Part shown: one piece after another, positions 44,212-51,470 of the stretch
Layout of the letters: the number at the start of each line of letters is the position of its first letter
Position numbering within the stretch: the first letter of the stretch is position 1
Assembly (NCBI RefSeq): GCF_009831235.1
Contig: NZ_WUUL01000006.1
Span: forward strand, 124,001-188,000
Source: Shimazuella alba
Lineage (GTDB): Bacteria > Bacillota > Bacilli > Thermoactinomycetales > Thermoactinomycetaceae
Reading direction: 5' to 3'
Length of the DNA: 64,000 nucleotides
Position numbers and translations under genes: made by a program
Notes under the pieces: model-generated
Database searches by the model: none
What the model was told of the DNA's origin: nothing
Seen by the model: only the letters and a program-made list of their open reading frames with translations

Positions 44212-44298
44212 ATGCCTGAGACTCGCTGCCAGCACGGCGCCATCGGTCAGGGTGCCGGTTGCCCCGAGTGCGAGCGTGTTCGCCCGCCGAAGAGCTGA
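44212..44298 (+). CDS. 28-residue Cys/His-rich microprotein, very GC-rich
   Basis: ATG to TGA, 29 codons, preceded by a near-perfect ribosome site (TAGGAGGAATC). The peptide starts MPETRCQHGA and has Cys6, His8, Cys17 and Cys20, i.e. CxH-x8-CxxC, the spacing of a small zinc-binding knuckle. Hand count gives about 69% GC in the 87 bp, against well under 35% in the flanks, so it has an origin quite unlike its surroundings. The ORF is followed by a large hairpin. No family is recognised. The strong ribosome site and clear codon contrast support a real gene, but its small size leaves doubt. Confidence 0.6.
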   Translation: MPETRCQHGAIGQGAGCPECERVRPPKS

Positions 44299-44359
44299 TT
44301 AAAAGGCCCTAGTAGAGAGGATTGGGTGGATGTCACCGCACGATGGTAGTCATCCTAAG

Positions 44360-44423
44360 CCTGTACACTTACCTTGGTGATTTAGGTGTCATACATCTAA
44401 ATATAAGCTGAGTGTACAGGCGA
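44360..44423 (+). terminator. Long hairpin downstream of the 28-codon ORF
   Basis: Outer arms GCCTGTACACT / AGTGTACAGGC enclose an inner dyad (ATTTAG.TG ... CA.CTAAAT). No T-run follows; it may be a terminator or an RNA structure with another role. Confidence 0.5.
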
Positions 44424-44462
44424 CGTAAATAAACACATAACGTGTTTTCCATATAAACAAAA

Positions 44463-44502
44463 AAGACTAGTAGAGTACACCATTCTCTAGTCTTTTTTCT
44501 GT
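44463..44502. terminator. Terminator-like hairpin with T-run
   Basis: AGACTAG(T)AGAG and CTCTAGTCT arms (one bulge) with a 9-nt loop, followed by TTTTTT on the plus strand and preceded by AAAAA (T-run on the minus strand). Confidence 0.6.
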
Positions 44503-44567
44503 GATGAAATGATAAATCGTCTATAATGGATATAGAATGTTTGGTTTGCAAAACGAATGGAGGAGCT

Positions 44568-44843
44568 ATGGCTTCAACTGATTATCCTTATGAATATGCG
44601 TCAGATCGCATTCCGATCAAAGTAGTCGTGGGGGCTTGGGAGATTCAAGCCTATACATTCATGGCTCAGGCAAATCGGCCTGATGTGACCTCATCTACTG
44701 ATCAATACATCTTTAGACGAGGAAGCATCATCATCGGGAGGTGTACGCTGAGCAAAGGGAATACTCAGTCTATTCGAGTGAAGAAACCCATTCAGGTTTC
44801 ACCGGGACTTACACTCACTTTTATGTGTTTGCCCCAGAAGTGA
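44568..44843 (+). CDS. Hypothetical beta-rich protein, 91 residues
   Basis: Starts MASTDYPYEYASDRIPIKVV; alternating hydrophobic residues suggest a small beta-sandwich. There is no signal, membrane or metal motif. A strong ATGGAGGAGCT ribosome site sets the ATG at 44568, although the frame is open from 44526. A TATAAT lies at 44522-44527 and a terminator at 44849-44876, so it is an independent unit. It is not recognised; in size, isolation and slightly raised GC it resembles the other scattered unknown genes. Confidence 0.6.
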   Translation: MASTDYPYEYASDRIPIKVVVGAWEIQAYTFMAQANRPDVTSSTDQYIFRRGSIIIGRCTLSKGNTQSIRVKKPIQVSPGLTLTFMCLPQK

Positions 44844-44848
44844 CCTAA

Positions 44849-44876
44849 GCTGGACAGCCTGAAAAGGTTGTCCAGC
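44849..44876 (+). terminator. Terminator of the 91-residue gene
   Basis: GCTGGACAGCC / GGTTGTCCAGC (one G-U) with a 6-nt loop, followed by GCGTATTTTC. Confidence 0.75.
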
Positions 44877-45090
44877 GCGTATTTTCTGTCTTTCCAGTAA
44901 CAAGATTATTTATATCCAAGGTCAAACAAACCGAATTCCTATCTCGAATGCAAATGATTTTATATCAATTTGTATTTTTTTATGCTTATTATGTAAGAAT
45001 AGCCCATTTGGGTCATATCAAAAAATGTTTTTCCTTCTATAATAAAGAATGAAAAACAAACGGGAACTAATCTATAGGCGGGACAAGTTT

Positions 45091-46350
45091 ATGCGACGAA
45101 TCATACCATTTGTACTAATGATTACTGTTTTTTTATGTACATTCTGTATTCCTGATACTGCATCCGCACACACTCACCTGATAGACAGCAAGCCAAAACA
45201 AAATGAGGTGCAGCAAGAAGCTCCAAAGACAATCCAGCTTCACTTTAGTGAGCAATTACAACTCGATACGGTCACCATCAGCATCACAAATCCAAGGTCA
45301 CAATCGCTACCTGTAGCTATCAAATTGGCTCCAAAAAATCCTTCCATTGTGATTGCATCTCTGCCACCGCTTGCAAAAGGTACATATACCGTTAAATGGT
45401 CTGTCCTATCAGGAGATGGCCATCCGGTAAGTGGAAGCTATTCGTTTGCTTATGGCCAGAAGGTTGCAACAACAGCTGGAGAAAGTAGTGTATCCCACCC
45501 TTTTCTGGCATTTGCCCTCATCTTACTCCGTTTTCTTAACGAAGGTTGGTTGCTGCTTAGTGCAGGCTTTATATGGGTTTCTTTTTTTGCGTCCAAACGA
45601 AGCCTCCCAAATGTTACGTGGTTTCCCTCACACCGCTGGAAATGGTTTCTTGCAGTTATTTGGTTATTATTACAGATTGGAATTTGGTTGTTATATGCTT
45701 CCGAGCTTCCTCAAAATCTATCAACCAAATTACTTTTGGAAGGCCAGATTGTTCAACTCAGTAAAATTCCATATGCAATGGTACTGATCTTACAAGTTTT
45801 GCTGTTTGTGTTATTGCTCATCCCAAATATGGTCCAAACATGGTATCTCTTTCTTTGGATATTGATTACCGCAACCTGTGCGTTTGGTGGACACCTATGG
45901 TCCAGCCCAAATATGATCTTAGCATTGACAGCACGACTTCTCCATATATGGTCTGGTGCGCTATGGCTTGGGGGAATCGCTTATCTCTTATTCGTATCGA
46001 ACAGGCAACAAGCAAAAGTATTAGCTACGCTATCCCGTTTTCGTCCATTCTTCTCCCGAATGGCCTTCATCGCTTCCAGTCTATTAATCATAAGTGGATT
46101 TCTGCTAGTTATGATACAAACGAACTTCTCGGCGATTATCACATTTCAAACTTTTTGGAGTCGGTTTCTGGCTGTGAAAGTGATGCTCGTTATGGGAATG
46201 ATCATCTATGCAACAATTCAAACAAGACAATGGAAAATAAATGGGGCTTTAGAGAGGGATTCGTTACGAACGGAATGGATTTTTGGTTTGATCGCATTAC
46301 TACTCGGCATCTGGATGAGTCAAATCGCTTATCCAATCTTGCCTTCATAA
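45091..46350 (+). CDS. CopC-CopD fusion, copper resistance/uptake protein
   Basis: A 419-residue protein. A signal peptide ends at TASA, and the mature N-terminus HTHLIDSKPKQNE is the CopC fold with its copper-binding His. A second His region is SGDGHPVSGSYSFAYG (~115). From about residue 140 there are eight or more hydrophobic segments of CopD, with WSGALWLGGIAYLL characteristic. The fusion carries copper across the membrane, most likely into the cytoplasm for cuproenzymes. It is 10 bp upstream of a YcnI gene, the same order as ycnJ-ycnI in Bacillus. The later ATG is chosen because a TATAAT lies at 45036 and would leave no leader for the earlier one. Confidence 0.88.
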   Translation: MRRIIPFVLMITVFLCTFCIPDTASAHTHLIDSKPKQNEVQQEAPKTIQLHFSEQLQLDTVTISITNPRSQSLPVAIKLAPKNPSIVIASLPPLAKGTYTVKWSVLSGDGHPVSGSYSFAYGQKVATTAGESSVSHPFLAFALILLRFLNEGWLLLSAGFIWVSFFASKRSLPNVTWFPSHRWKWFLAVIWLLLQIGIWLLYASELPQNLSTKLLLEGQIVQLSKIPYAMVLILQVLLFVLLLIPNMVQTWYLFLWILITATCAFGGHLWSSPNMILALTARLLHIWSGALWLGGIAYLLFVSNRQQAKVLATLSRFRPFFSRMAFIASSLLIISGFLLVMIQTNFSAIITFQTFWSRFLAVKVMLVMGMIIYATIQTRQWKINGALERDSLRTEWIFGLIALLLGIWMSQIAYPILPS

Positions 46351-46360
46351 GGAGAGAATA

Positions 46361-46972
46361 ATGAAAAAATTACACTACTGCTTAGCACTAATCATCTTCT
46401 CGTTTTTTGGATTTGTAAAAATCGCTGATGCACATGTTACCGTATGGCCGAAAGAATCAACCGTTGGAACATGGGAAAAATACACCGTTCGTGTTCCATC
46501 TGAGAAAGAGAGTAGTACCATAAAAGTCCAGCTTAATTTCCCAAAAAATGCTACTGTGGAGACAGTACTGCCCGTAGCTGGTTGGAACTATCAGTTTGTA
46601 AAAGGTTCCGATGGCCGGAATACCGGTATTATCTGGACTGCAACGGGAGATGGTATAAAGGCACACGAATTTTTTGAGTTTGCATTTATAGGTGCAAACC
46701 CAAAACAAGCGTCCACCCTTTCTTGGAAAGCTCACCAAACATATGCAGATGGATCAGTAGTTGATTGGACAGGAGCACCTGAAAGCGACAAACCTGCTTC
46801 GGTTACCAACATAAGTGTAAAGTCAGACATCGATGAAGCCGATCATTCCACGATGAATGCGAACTCCACTACACAATCGACATCCGTTAGCAAATTTGAA
46901 TGGATCGCAATAGGTATTGCTTCTCTGGCTCTTCTGCTTTCGCTCATCAGTTTGTTCCGAAAAAAAGCATAA
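46361..46972 (+). CDS. YcnI-family copper-binding membrane protein (DUF1775)
   Basis: A 203-residue protein. A signal peptide ends at ADA and the mature chain starts HVTVWPKEST, whose N-terminal His is the copper ligand in YcnI. The DUF1775 beta-sandwich follows (GWNYQFVKGSDGRNTGIIWTA in the middle), then a polar linker and a C-terminal transmembrane helix (about 178-198) with a Lys tail. It presents Cu(II) outside the membrane, probably to the CopC-CopD protein encoded just before it. Ribosome site AAGGAGAG. Confidence 0.92.
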   Translation: MKKLHYCLALIIFSFFGFVKIADAHVTVWPKESTVGTWEKYTVRVPSEKESSTIKVQLNFPKNATVETVLPVAGWNYQFVKGSDGRNTGIIWTATGDGIKAHEFFEFAFIGANPKQASTLSWKAHQTYADGSVVDWTGAPESDKPASVTNISVKSDIDEADHSTMNANSTTQSTSVSKFEWIAIGIASLALLLSLISLFRKKA

Positions 46973-46979
46973 CAACAAA

Positions 46980-47015
46980 AAGTCGCTTCTATAGGAAGGG
47001 GCTTTTTACTTTTAT
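46980..47015 (+). terminator. Probable terminator of the copCD-ycnI operon
   Basis: AAAAAGTCGCTTC / GAAGGGGCTTTTT (imperfect) with a short loop, followed by ACTTTT. Confidence 0.45.
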
Positions 47016-47082
47016 AAATGGTAGAAGAAAAAAGTAAGTGTTATCATCCAAAGAAAAACCATTTGTAACCGATTCTTCTTCA

Positions 47083-47110
47083 TTGATATACCTGTTTATA
47101 CTTATACTAT
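47083..47110 (+). promoter_or_regulatory. Promoter of the protease gene
   Basis: TTGATA (47083-47088) with TACTAT (47105-47110) 16 bp on. A start point near 47118 supports the GTG at 47158 as start codon. Confidence 0.45.
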
Positions 47111-47157
47111 ATATACTTAATAAAAAGGACACTACTCTACAGGAAAGATCGGAAAAA

Positions 47158-47859
47158 GTGCGTCGCTATTGGGTCATTCTCGTTGCTATCCTTGTGTCTT
47201 TCTGCGCGGTCGTGAGTTCGCTCATGGATTCCAAAGGAAGACATGTTACCGGAACTGCGAAGAATCACGAAAGCATTCTCTATGTTGAGGTCCACATAAA
47301 TGATGGATCTTCCGTGGGATGCAGCGGATTTTTGGTCAGCAAGCAAGTCGCTCTCACCGCTGCTCATTGTCTCATTCCTAAATCAGGCGAGGTAGAGGAA
47401 GCATTGGTTGCGGTGATGGAGGAAGGCGGAAAGTATCGAACGCTGGGCGTTTCTCGATACTCGCTGAGTTCCAGGTACAATCCAACTACCAGTGAGTATG
47501 ACTATGCAGCTCTCTTCCTGAACTCTCCCGTAGATCGGGAACCGTACAAGGTTGCAACCTATCAAGGAAATAAGGGAGATCTAGTTGTAACAGCTAACTT
47601 CCCGGGACACAAGCAAAAAAAGAAGCACTTAGAAATGTGGGAATACACGCTCATCGTAGATGAAATCAGGAGGAAAAACCATAACAAACTGCATATGATT
47701 GGTCCTGCCTATCATGGGCAATCTGGAGCAACTTTCTCTGTAAACGGAGAAAAAGTGGCCTATGGTGTGCTCTCCCAAGGGGACAATGGACCACTCTTCC
47801 AAACTTTCGATAAACCAGCTCTGAAAGAAATTTCGGAGTGGAAACGGTTGTCGAAGTAG
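47158..47859 (+). CDS. Trypsin-like (S1 family) serine protease, membrane-anchored or secreted
   Basis: A 233-residue protein. An N-terminal hydrophobic helix (YWVILVAILVSFCAVVSSLM) acts as signal anchor or signal peptide. The protease core has the catalytic His in ALTAAHC, the Asp in SEYDYAALFL, and the Ser in YHGQSGATFS, so the triad is intact. It resembles V8/glutamyl-endopeptidase-type proteases more than degradative subtilisins. GTG at 47158 after GGAAAAA is taken as start because the promoter lies just upstream; the longer frame from 47038 would begin before the promoter. The gene is more GC-rich than its neighbours and stands alone. Confidence 0.85.
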   Translation: MRRYWVILVAILVSFCAVVSSLMDSKGRHVTGTAKNHESILYVEVHINDGSSVGCSGFLVSKQVALTAAHCLIPKSGEVEEALVAVMEEGGKYRTLGVSRYSLSSRYNPTTSEYDYAALFLNSPVDREPYKVATYQGNKGDLVVTANFPGHKQKKKHLEMWEYTLIVDEIRRKNHNKLHMIGPAYHGQSGATFSVNGEKVAYGVLSQGDNGPLFQTFDKPALKEISEWKRLSK

Positions 47860-47865
47860 TGTCCA

Positions 47866-47903
47866 CGTGGATCAACTCAAAGCTATACCTCGGTTGATCC
47901 ACG
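47866..47903 (+). terminator. Hairpin after the protease gene
   Basis: Perfect 11-bp arms CGTGGATCAAC / GTTGATCCACG with a 16-nt loop, 7 bp after the stop. Confidence 0.6.
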
Positions 47904-47910
47904 GGCAATT

Positions 47911-48293
47911 TATAGATTTGCGAGCGAGAAATCCAGCGGTTTTAATCGAGGGATAGTGAGCATCAACCAAAGGAGGATTTCCCCTCCTGAAAGTCTGACA
48001 ATATTTTCAAAATACATCTTTACAAACGTAAGTTCTGTTGGTAGAATATCCCTAGTTGCTCGTTGAAAACAAGATAGTATATCAGGTTGTGCAAACCAAT
48101 CGTTTTGCACGTAAAATGCTATACGTATGGAAAAACTAGACAGAATTGCGAAAACCAAGCCGTCTGTCTATGTTGATTGTAGCAACAAAGAACTCTAATT
48201 AACCGTGGGGCACACGGGGTTAGCTTGGTAAGGAAGTAGTCATCAGACTGCCGTCCCAAGAATCTCACAGCTTTAGCCGTGTAGAGTGTCAAA
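47911..48293 (+). mobile_element. Degenerate, internally deleted IS200/IS605-type element
   Basis: The left end TTTATAGATTTGCGAGCGAG and AATCCAGCGGTTTTAATCGAGGG match the left end of the intact tnpB element (24490-25866). The right end matches too: ACCGTGGGGCACACGG, TTAGCTTGGTAAGGAAGT, CCCAAGAATCTCACAG and CTTTAGCCGTGTAGAGTGTCA. The tnpB body is deleted except for its last few codons. Its right end supplies the stop codon of the convergent pirin gene. Confidence 0.8.
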
Positions 48294-49028
48294 TGCTGTC
48301 TTTGTAGGAACCTGAATAAGCAATATACGTAACTTTGCACTTGATTGCAACTCAAAGGTTTGCTCGCTTTCGGCCTCTAGTACAATAAAATCCTTTTCTT
48401 GAAACTCTGCTGCATCTTCTTCGATCCACCTACCATCTCCACGCAATACCAACGAGGCTAAACTATATCCCTCTGGAACAGTATGTTCATAGACACGATG
48501 AGAGTCCATTTGAATATCCCACATTTGTACATCAGCAGTTAAATCGATTGGGGATCCTTCTCCTATAATCGTTTTGATCTGTACTCCATTGTCTTCAACA
48601 GCAGGAAAATCAGTCGCATTATACTGGTGATAAACAGGAGATTTTTTGATCGATTCTTTAATAAATGGCTCAAACCAAATTTGAAATCCTTCCATATTGG
48701 GACCAATAAATCTTTCTTCATGCGAAACCCCTGAACCTGTCTGCATCACTTGTGCACCGCCAGCACCTATTATGCTTTTCGTTCCAAGTGTATCTCCATG
48801 CTCTGCTTGACCATTTATCATATACGTAATAATTTCAAATGCTTGATGCGGATGTAATGGAATATATCCTTCTCGATCTGCATGGGCCCAAGCCCAATAG
48901 AATAAAGGGCCTATCCTTTTCACTGCTGATCCTTCTCCAGAAAACCCAATTGGTTTTTGCTCTGTAATCTTACCTCCATCAAAACTGCCAACTGCTTGTT
49001 GATCTGGAGGATAAATTGTTATACCCAT
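48273..49028 (-). CDS. Pirin family protein (bicupin)
   Basis: A 251-residue protein with two cupin domains. The metal site lies in the N-terminal cupin (HPHQAFEIITYMINGQAEHGD, about 58-78, and SGVSHEERF near 100). Pirins are iron-binding proteins; some oxidise quercetin, others act as redox-sensitive regulators. The C-terminus reads LIQVPTKTAFDTLHG: the last few residues and the stop come from the right end of an IS605-type remnant, so the original end has been replaced. The damage is only terminal and activity may persist. Ribosome site GAGAGGTG. Confidence 0.9.
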   Translation of the reverse strand: MGITIYPPDQQAVGSFDGGKITEQKPIGFSGEGSAVKRIGPLFYWAWAHADREGYIPLHPHQAFEIITYMINGQAEHGDTLGTKSIIGAGGAQVMQTGSGVSHEERFIGPNMEGFQIWFEPFIKESIKKSPVYHQYNATDFPAVEDNGVQIKTIIGEGSPIDLTADVQMWDIQMDSHRVYEHTVPEGYSLASLVLRGDGRWIEEDAAEFQEKDFIVLEAESEQTFELQSSAKLRILLIQVPTKTAFDTLHG

Positions 49029-49180
49029 AAATACACCTCTCCGAACAATAAAATAATAACCAAACTTATGTGCTGCCTTCCAAAGTATAAACGATAAACT
49101 TACTTTTGTGAAGCTGCTCGAAAAAAATAAAGAAACGAGTGTTCGGATATAATTTTATATCCTTTCGAACGAATAACCAA

Positions 49181-49213
49181 AACCCACAGACCAAGAGTTT
49201 TGGTCTGTGGGTT
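49181..49213 (-). terminator. Terminator of the ohrR-ohr operon
   Basis: AACCCACAGACCAA with TTGGTCTGTGGGTT over a short loop; on the minus strand it is followed by TTGGTTATT. Confidence 0.7.
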
Positions 49214-49233
49214 CCATTTTTGGAAACCTTTTA

Positions 49234-49656
49234 TTACTCCACTACATGAAGAACGACATCTATATTTCCTCTTGTAGCTTTGGAATAAGGACATACTTGG
49301 TGAGCAGCTTCTAACAATTCTTGGGCTGTATTTTTATCTGCACCTATAATTTGCACATCCAATTGAACAGCTAAAGCAAAACCGCCATCTGTATCTTTAC
49401 CAATAGAAACATTGGCTGTAACTTTTGTACTCTCTACTTCTTTTAACCGTTTTTTACGGATCACGAGATTTAAAGCACCATCGAAACAAGCAGCATATCC
49501 CGCCGCAAATAGTTGCTCTGGATTGGTAGCTTCTCCGCCTGGACCTCCCAGTCCTTTTGGCATTTTCACCTCTAAATCAATAACCCCATCACTTGACACA
49601 ACTCGTCCATTTCTTCCACCTTCTGCTGTTACTTTTGCTGTATACAAAGCTTCCAT
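49234..49656 (-). CDS. ohr: Organic hydroperoxide reductase Ohr
   Basis: A 140-residue protein of the Ohr/OsmC family. The peroxidatic Cys lies in GYAACFDGALNLV (~60) and the resolving Cys in AHQVCPYSKATRGN (~125), with NPEQLFAAGYA typical of true Ohr. The enzyme reduces fatty-acid and other organic hydroperoxides with a dihydrolipoyl-type reductant. It is the second gene of an operon with an OhrR regulator (28-bp gap), with AAAAGGGG as ribosome site. Regulation is by the OhrR-type operator at 50187-50216. Confidence 0.94.
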   Translation of the reverse strand: MEALYTAKVTAEGGRNGRVVSSDGVIDLEVKMPKGLGGPGGEATNPEQLFAAGYAACFDGALNLVIRKKRLKEVESTKVTANVSIGKDTDGGFALAVQLDVQIIGADKNTAQELLEAAHQVCPYSKATRGNIDVVLHVVE

Positions 49657-49684
49657 TTTTATACCCCTTTTCTTATTTACTTTT

Positions 49685-50122
49685 TCATGCGTTCATTTGT
49701 TTTCGTAATGATTGTAAGCGCACTAACATTTCCTTCATTTCTGCTAGCGTGAAACCGCTCTTCGCTAGAAACTCCTCTGGTATGCAATAAGCTCTTTCCT
49801 TTAGACTTTCTCCTTTTTTCGTCAAACTTATGAGTACTACCCTTTCATCCTGCTGAGAACGAAATCGTTTCACCAAACCGTTGTTTTCCATCCTCTTTAG
49901 CATAGGAGTAAGTGTCCCCGAATCTAGGTAGAGCCGATTACCTAATTCTTTTACCGTACACTCTTTTTGCTCCCAGAGTACAAGCAGCACCAAATACTGT
50001 GGATAGGTTATCCCTAAATCGTCTAATAATGGACGATAAAGGCCTATGATTTCTCTTGAGCAAGCATATATGGAAAAACAAAGTTGTGAGTCTAAGCGAA
50101 GCATATCGTCTTTTTTTGCCAT
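49685..50122 (-). CDS. ohrR: MarR-family peroxide sensor OhrR
   Basis: A 145-residue winged-helix protein. The reactive Cys is in LDSQLCFSIYACSREI (Cys15 position of Bacillus OhrR), followed by YPQYLVLLVLWE. The DNA-binding wing is LDSGTLTPMLKRMENNGLVKR and RSQQDERVVLISLT. OhrR represses until its Cys is oxidised by organic peroxide. The chosen ATG gives the family length; the longer frame would add a non-homologous leader through the operator. It heads an operon with ohr. Confidence 0.93.
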   Translation of the reverse strand: MAKKDDMLRLDSQLCFSIYACSREIIGLYRPLLDDLGITYPQYLVLLVLWEQKECTVKELGNRLYLDSGTLTPMLKRMENNGLVKRFRSQQDERVVLISLTKKGESLKERAYCIPEEFLAKSGFTLAEMKEMLVRLQSLRKQMNA

Positions 50123-50186
50123 CACTCTTCTAACCCTTTGAAACTGCTTCGTTGTTCCTATGTACCAGCAAAACAGCCACCTTCTT

Positions 50187-50252
50187 TGTAAATATATTGT
50201 TAACAATTTAATTGCACACAATCAAGTTAACACATTACAAAATCGTTGTCAA
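50187..50252 (-). promoter_or_regulatory. ohrR promoter with OhrR-type operator
   Basis: Minus strand: TTGACA (50252-50247), 17 bp, TAACTT (-10, weak), then GCAATTAAATTGT (50215-50203) followed by TAACAATATATTTACA. The first half matches the AATTAAATT-centred OhrR box known from Bacillus ohrA; the second half is a degenerate repeat of it. Confidence 0.7.
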
Positions 50253-50313
50253 TCTGTCTATTTATTTTCTCCACTGAGTACCCTGTATAATCAAAACAAT
50301 TTTAAAAAATGAA

Positions 50314-50335
50314 AGATCACCCTTCGGTGATCTCT
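50314..50335 (-). terminator. Terminator of the 225-residue membrane protein gene
   Basis: GAGATCACC / GGTGATCTTTC hairpin with a GAAG loop, followed on the minus strand by ATTTTTTAAAA. Confidence 0.8.
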
Positions 50336-50342
50336 CAAGTAA

Positions 50343-51020
50343 TTATTTTAAACTCGCTTCACTAGTAGAGGATAAATCATCTGATTGCTTCAACTTTATT
50401 TTTTGTAACTCGCTATCTATTTCATCCAAATTTTCCTTCTCTTCTATAGAAATATAATGATCCCTTAAATGTTGTAGTGCTAATACTTTTATATCAGTAT
50501 CTTTCGTGGAAAGAGCATTTCTTAAATGTGTAATGCCTTTTTTTCTATCTATCGATAAAACATCCTGTTTAGTTGCTCTTTGGAGATATGCTATTCCTAA
50601 ATTTACCTCGGTAGCGCTTACATCTTTGTCTGCAAACTGATCCAACATGAATTCGTAGATGATAATAGTTTGAGAAAGATTTCCTTTCGCTTTGACAAAT
50701 TCTGCAAAAGAAACAAATTGTTCAAAAGTATGTGGCTCTGATAAGGAAATAAACCAAAAGCGATAACTAGAACGAATGATATAACAAAGAGCTAGTATCA
50801 ATGGTAATAAATACGATGTCGAAATCGTGAGTACATATTCGGGTCTTGCAGGAAACTCTATGATTGCATTACTACTAATAAAATAAATAGCCACTAGAAC
50901 AGAAAAGAAAAAAATCACAAGCCCATATGGATACAAATACCACCGTTTTGGTAAACCCGGATACGCAGGTAGTCCACCTGGTAAAATACGTGATAAAATC
51001 TTATCAATTTTTCTTTCCAT
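50343..51020 (-). CDS. Hypothetical membrane protein with TPR-like C-terminal domain
   Basis: A 225-residue protein. A short cytosolic N-terminus with PGGLPAYPGLPKRW is followed by two transmembrane helices (about 29-48 and 63-82). The remaining ~140 residues are helical, and the pattern YEFMLDQFADKDVSATEVNLGIAYLQRA resembles TPR or HEAT-like repeats, suggesting a cytosolic protein-interaction domain anchored in the membrane. The family is not recognised. A good AAGGGGTG ribosome site precedes the ATG; it is a single gene with its own terminator. Confidence 0.7.
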   Translation of the reverse strand: MERKIDKILSRILPGGLPAYPGLPKRWYLYPYGLVIFFFSVLVAIYFISSNAIIEFPARPEYVLTISTSYLLPLILALCYIIRSSYRFWFISLSEPHTFEQFVSFAEFVKAKGNLSQTIIIYEFMLDQFADKDVSATEVNLGIAYLQRATKQDVLSIDRKKGITHLRNALSTKDTDIKVLALQHLRDHYISIEEKENLDEIDSELQKIKLKQSDDLSSTSEASLK

Positions 51021-51145
51021 ATAAACACCCCTTATCTTTGTATACTTTGATTTACACGGAAATAGAGGTCAAATCATTATGAGAATATTGAAGTAATCTT
51101 ATTTTATCATTTTTCAGCTAAAATTTATCTCTTTTTTTCCATATA

Positions 51146-51309
51146 GAGCCTGTTGCACTATTCCATACAAAAACGAAGATGCTCACGGGTGGGGTATCCT
51201 TTGTCGGTTAGGAGCGGCAGACGCGGAAAACATAGTGCGACTTGTGCCGTAGGTGCGCAAGAATCATGCGACTTTCTAACATGTTTAAACTTTATTTATC
51301 GACAAGCTC
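51146..51309 (+). mobile_element. MITE-like dispersed repeat, copy B
   Basis: A 164-bp element starting GAGCCTGTTGCACTATTCC and ending CGACAAGCTC, a degenerate inverted copy of its start. The core CAGACGCGGAAAACATAG, GTGCGACTTGTGCCGTAGG and GATGCTCACGGGTGGGGTA are shared with copy D. It lies upstream of the HSP90-like operon. Confidence 0.75.
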
Positions 51310-51470
51310 CGTATAAATAATACCTACTAAAGTTCATATGCAGTTTTGGTACAAAAGATCCTCTGAACCAAGTCTTTCCAATTAAAATCTATCTAATTAC
51401 TGGTTTGTGATTCATATTTATAATAAAATTTAAATCATAATTTATTTACAACAGGATAAGGAGATATAAA

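Noticed and set aside
44322-44411. 30-codon frame after the GC-rich micro-ORF
   Set aside because: It lies across a large hairpin, and the nearest ribosome-like string is too close to its TTG start.
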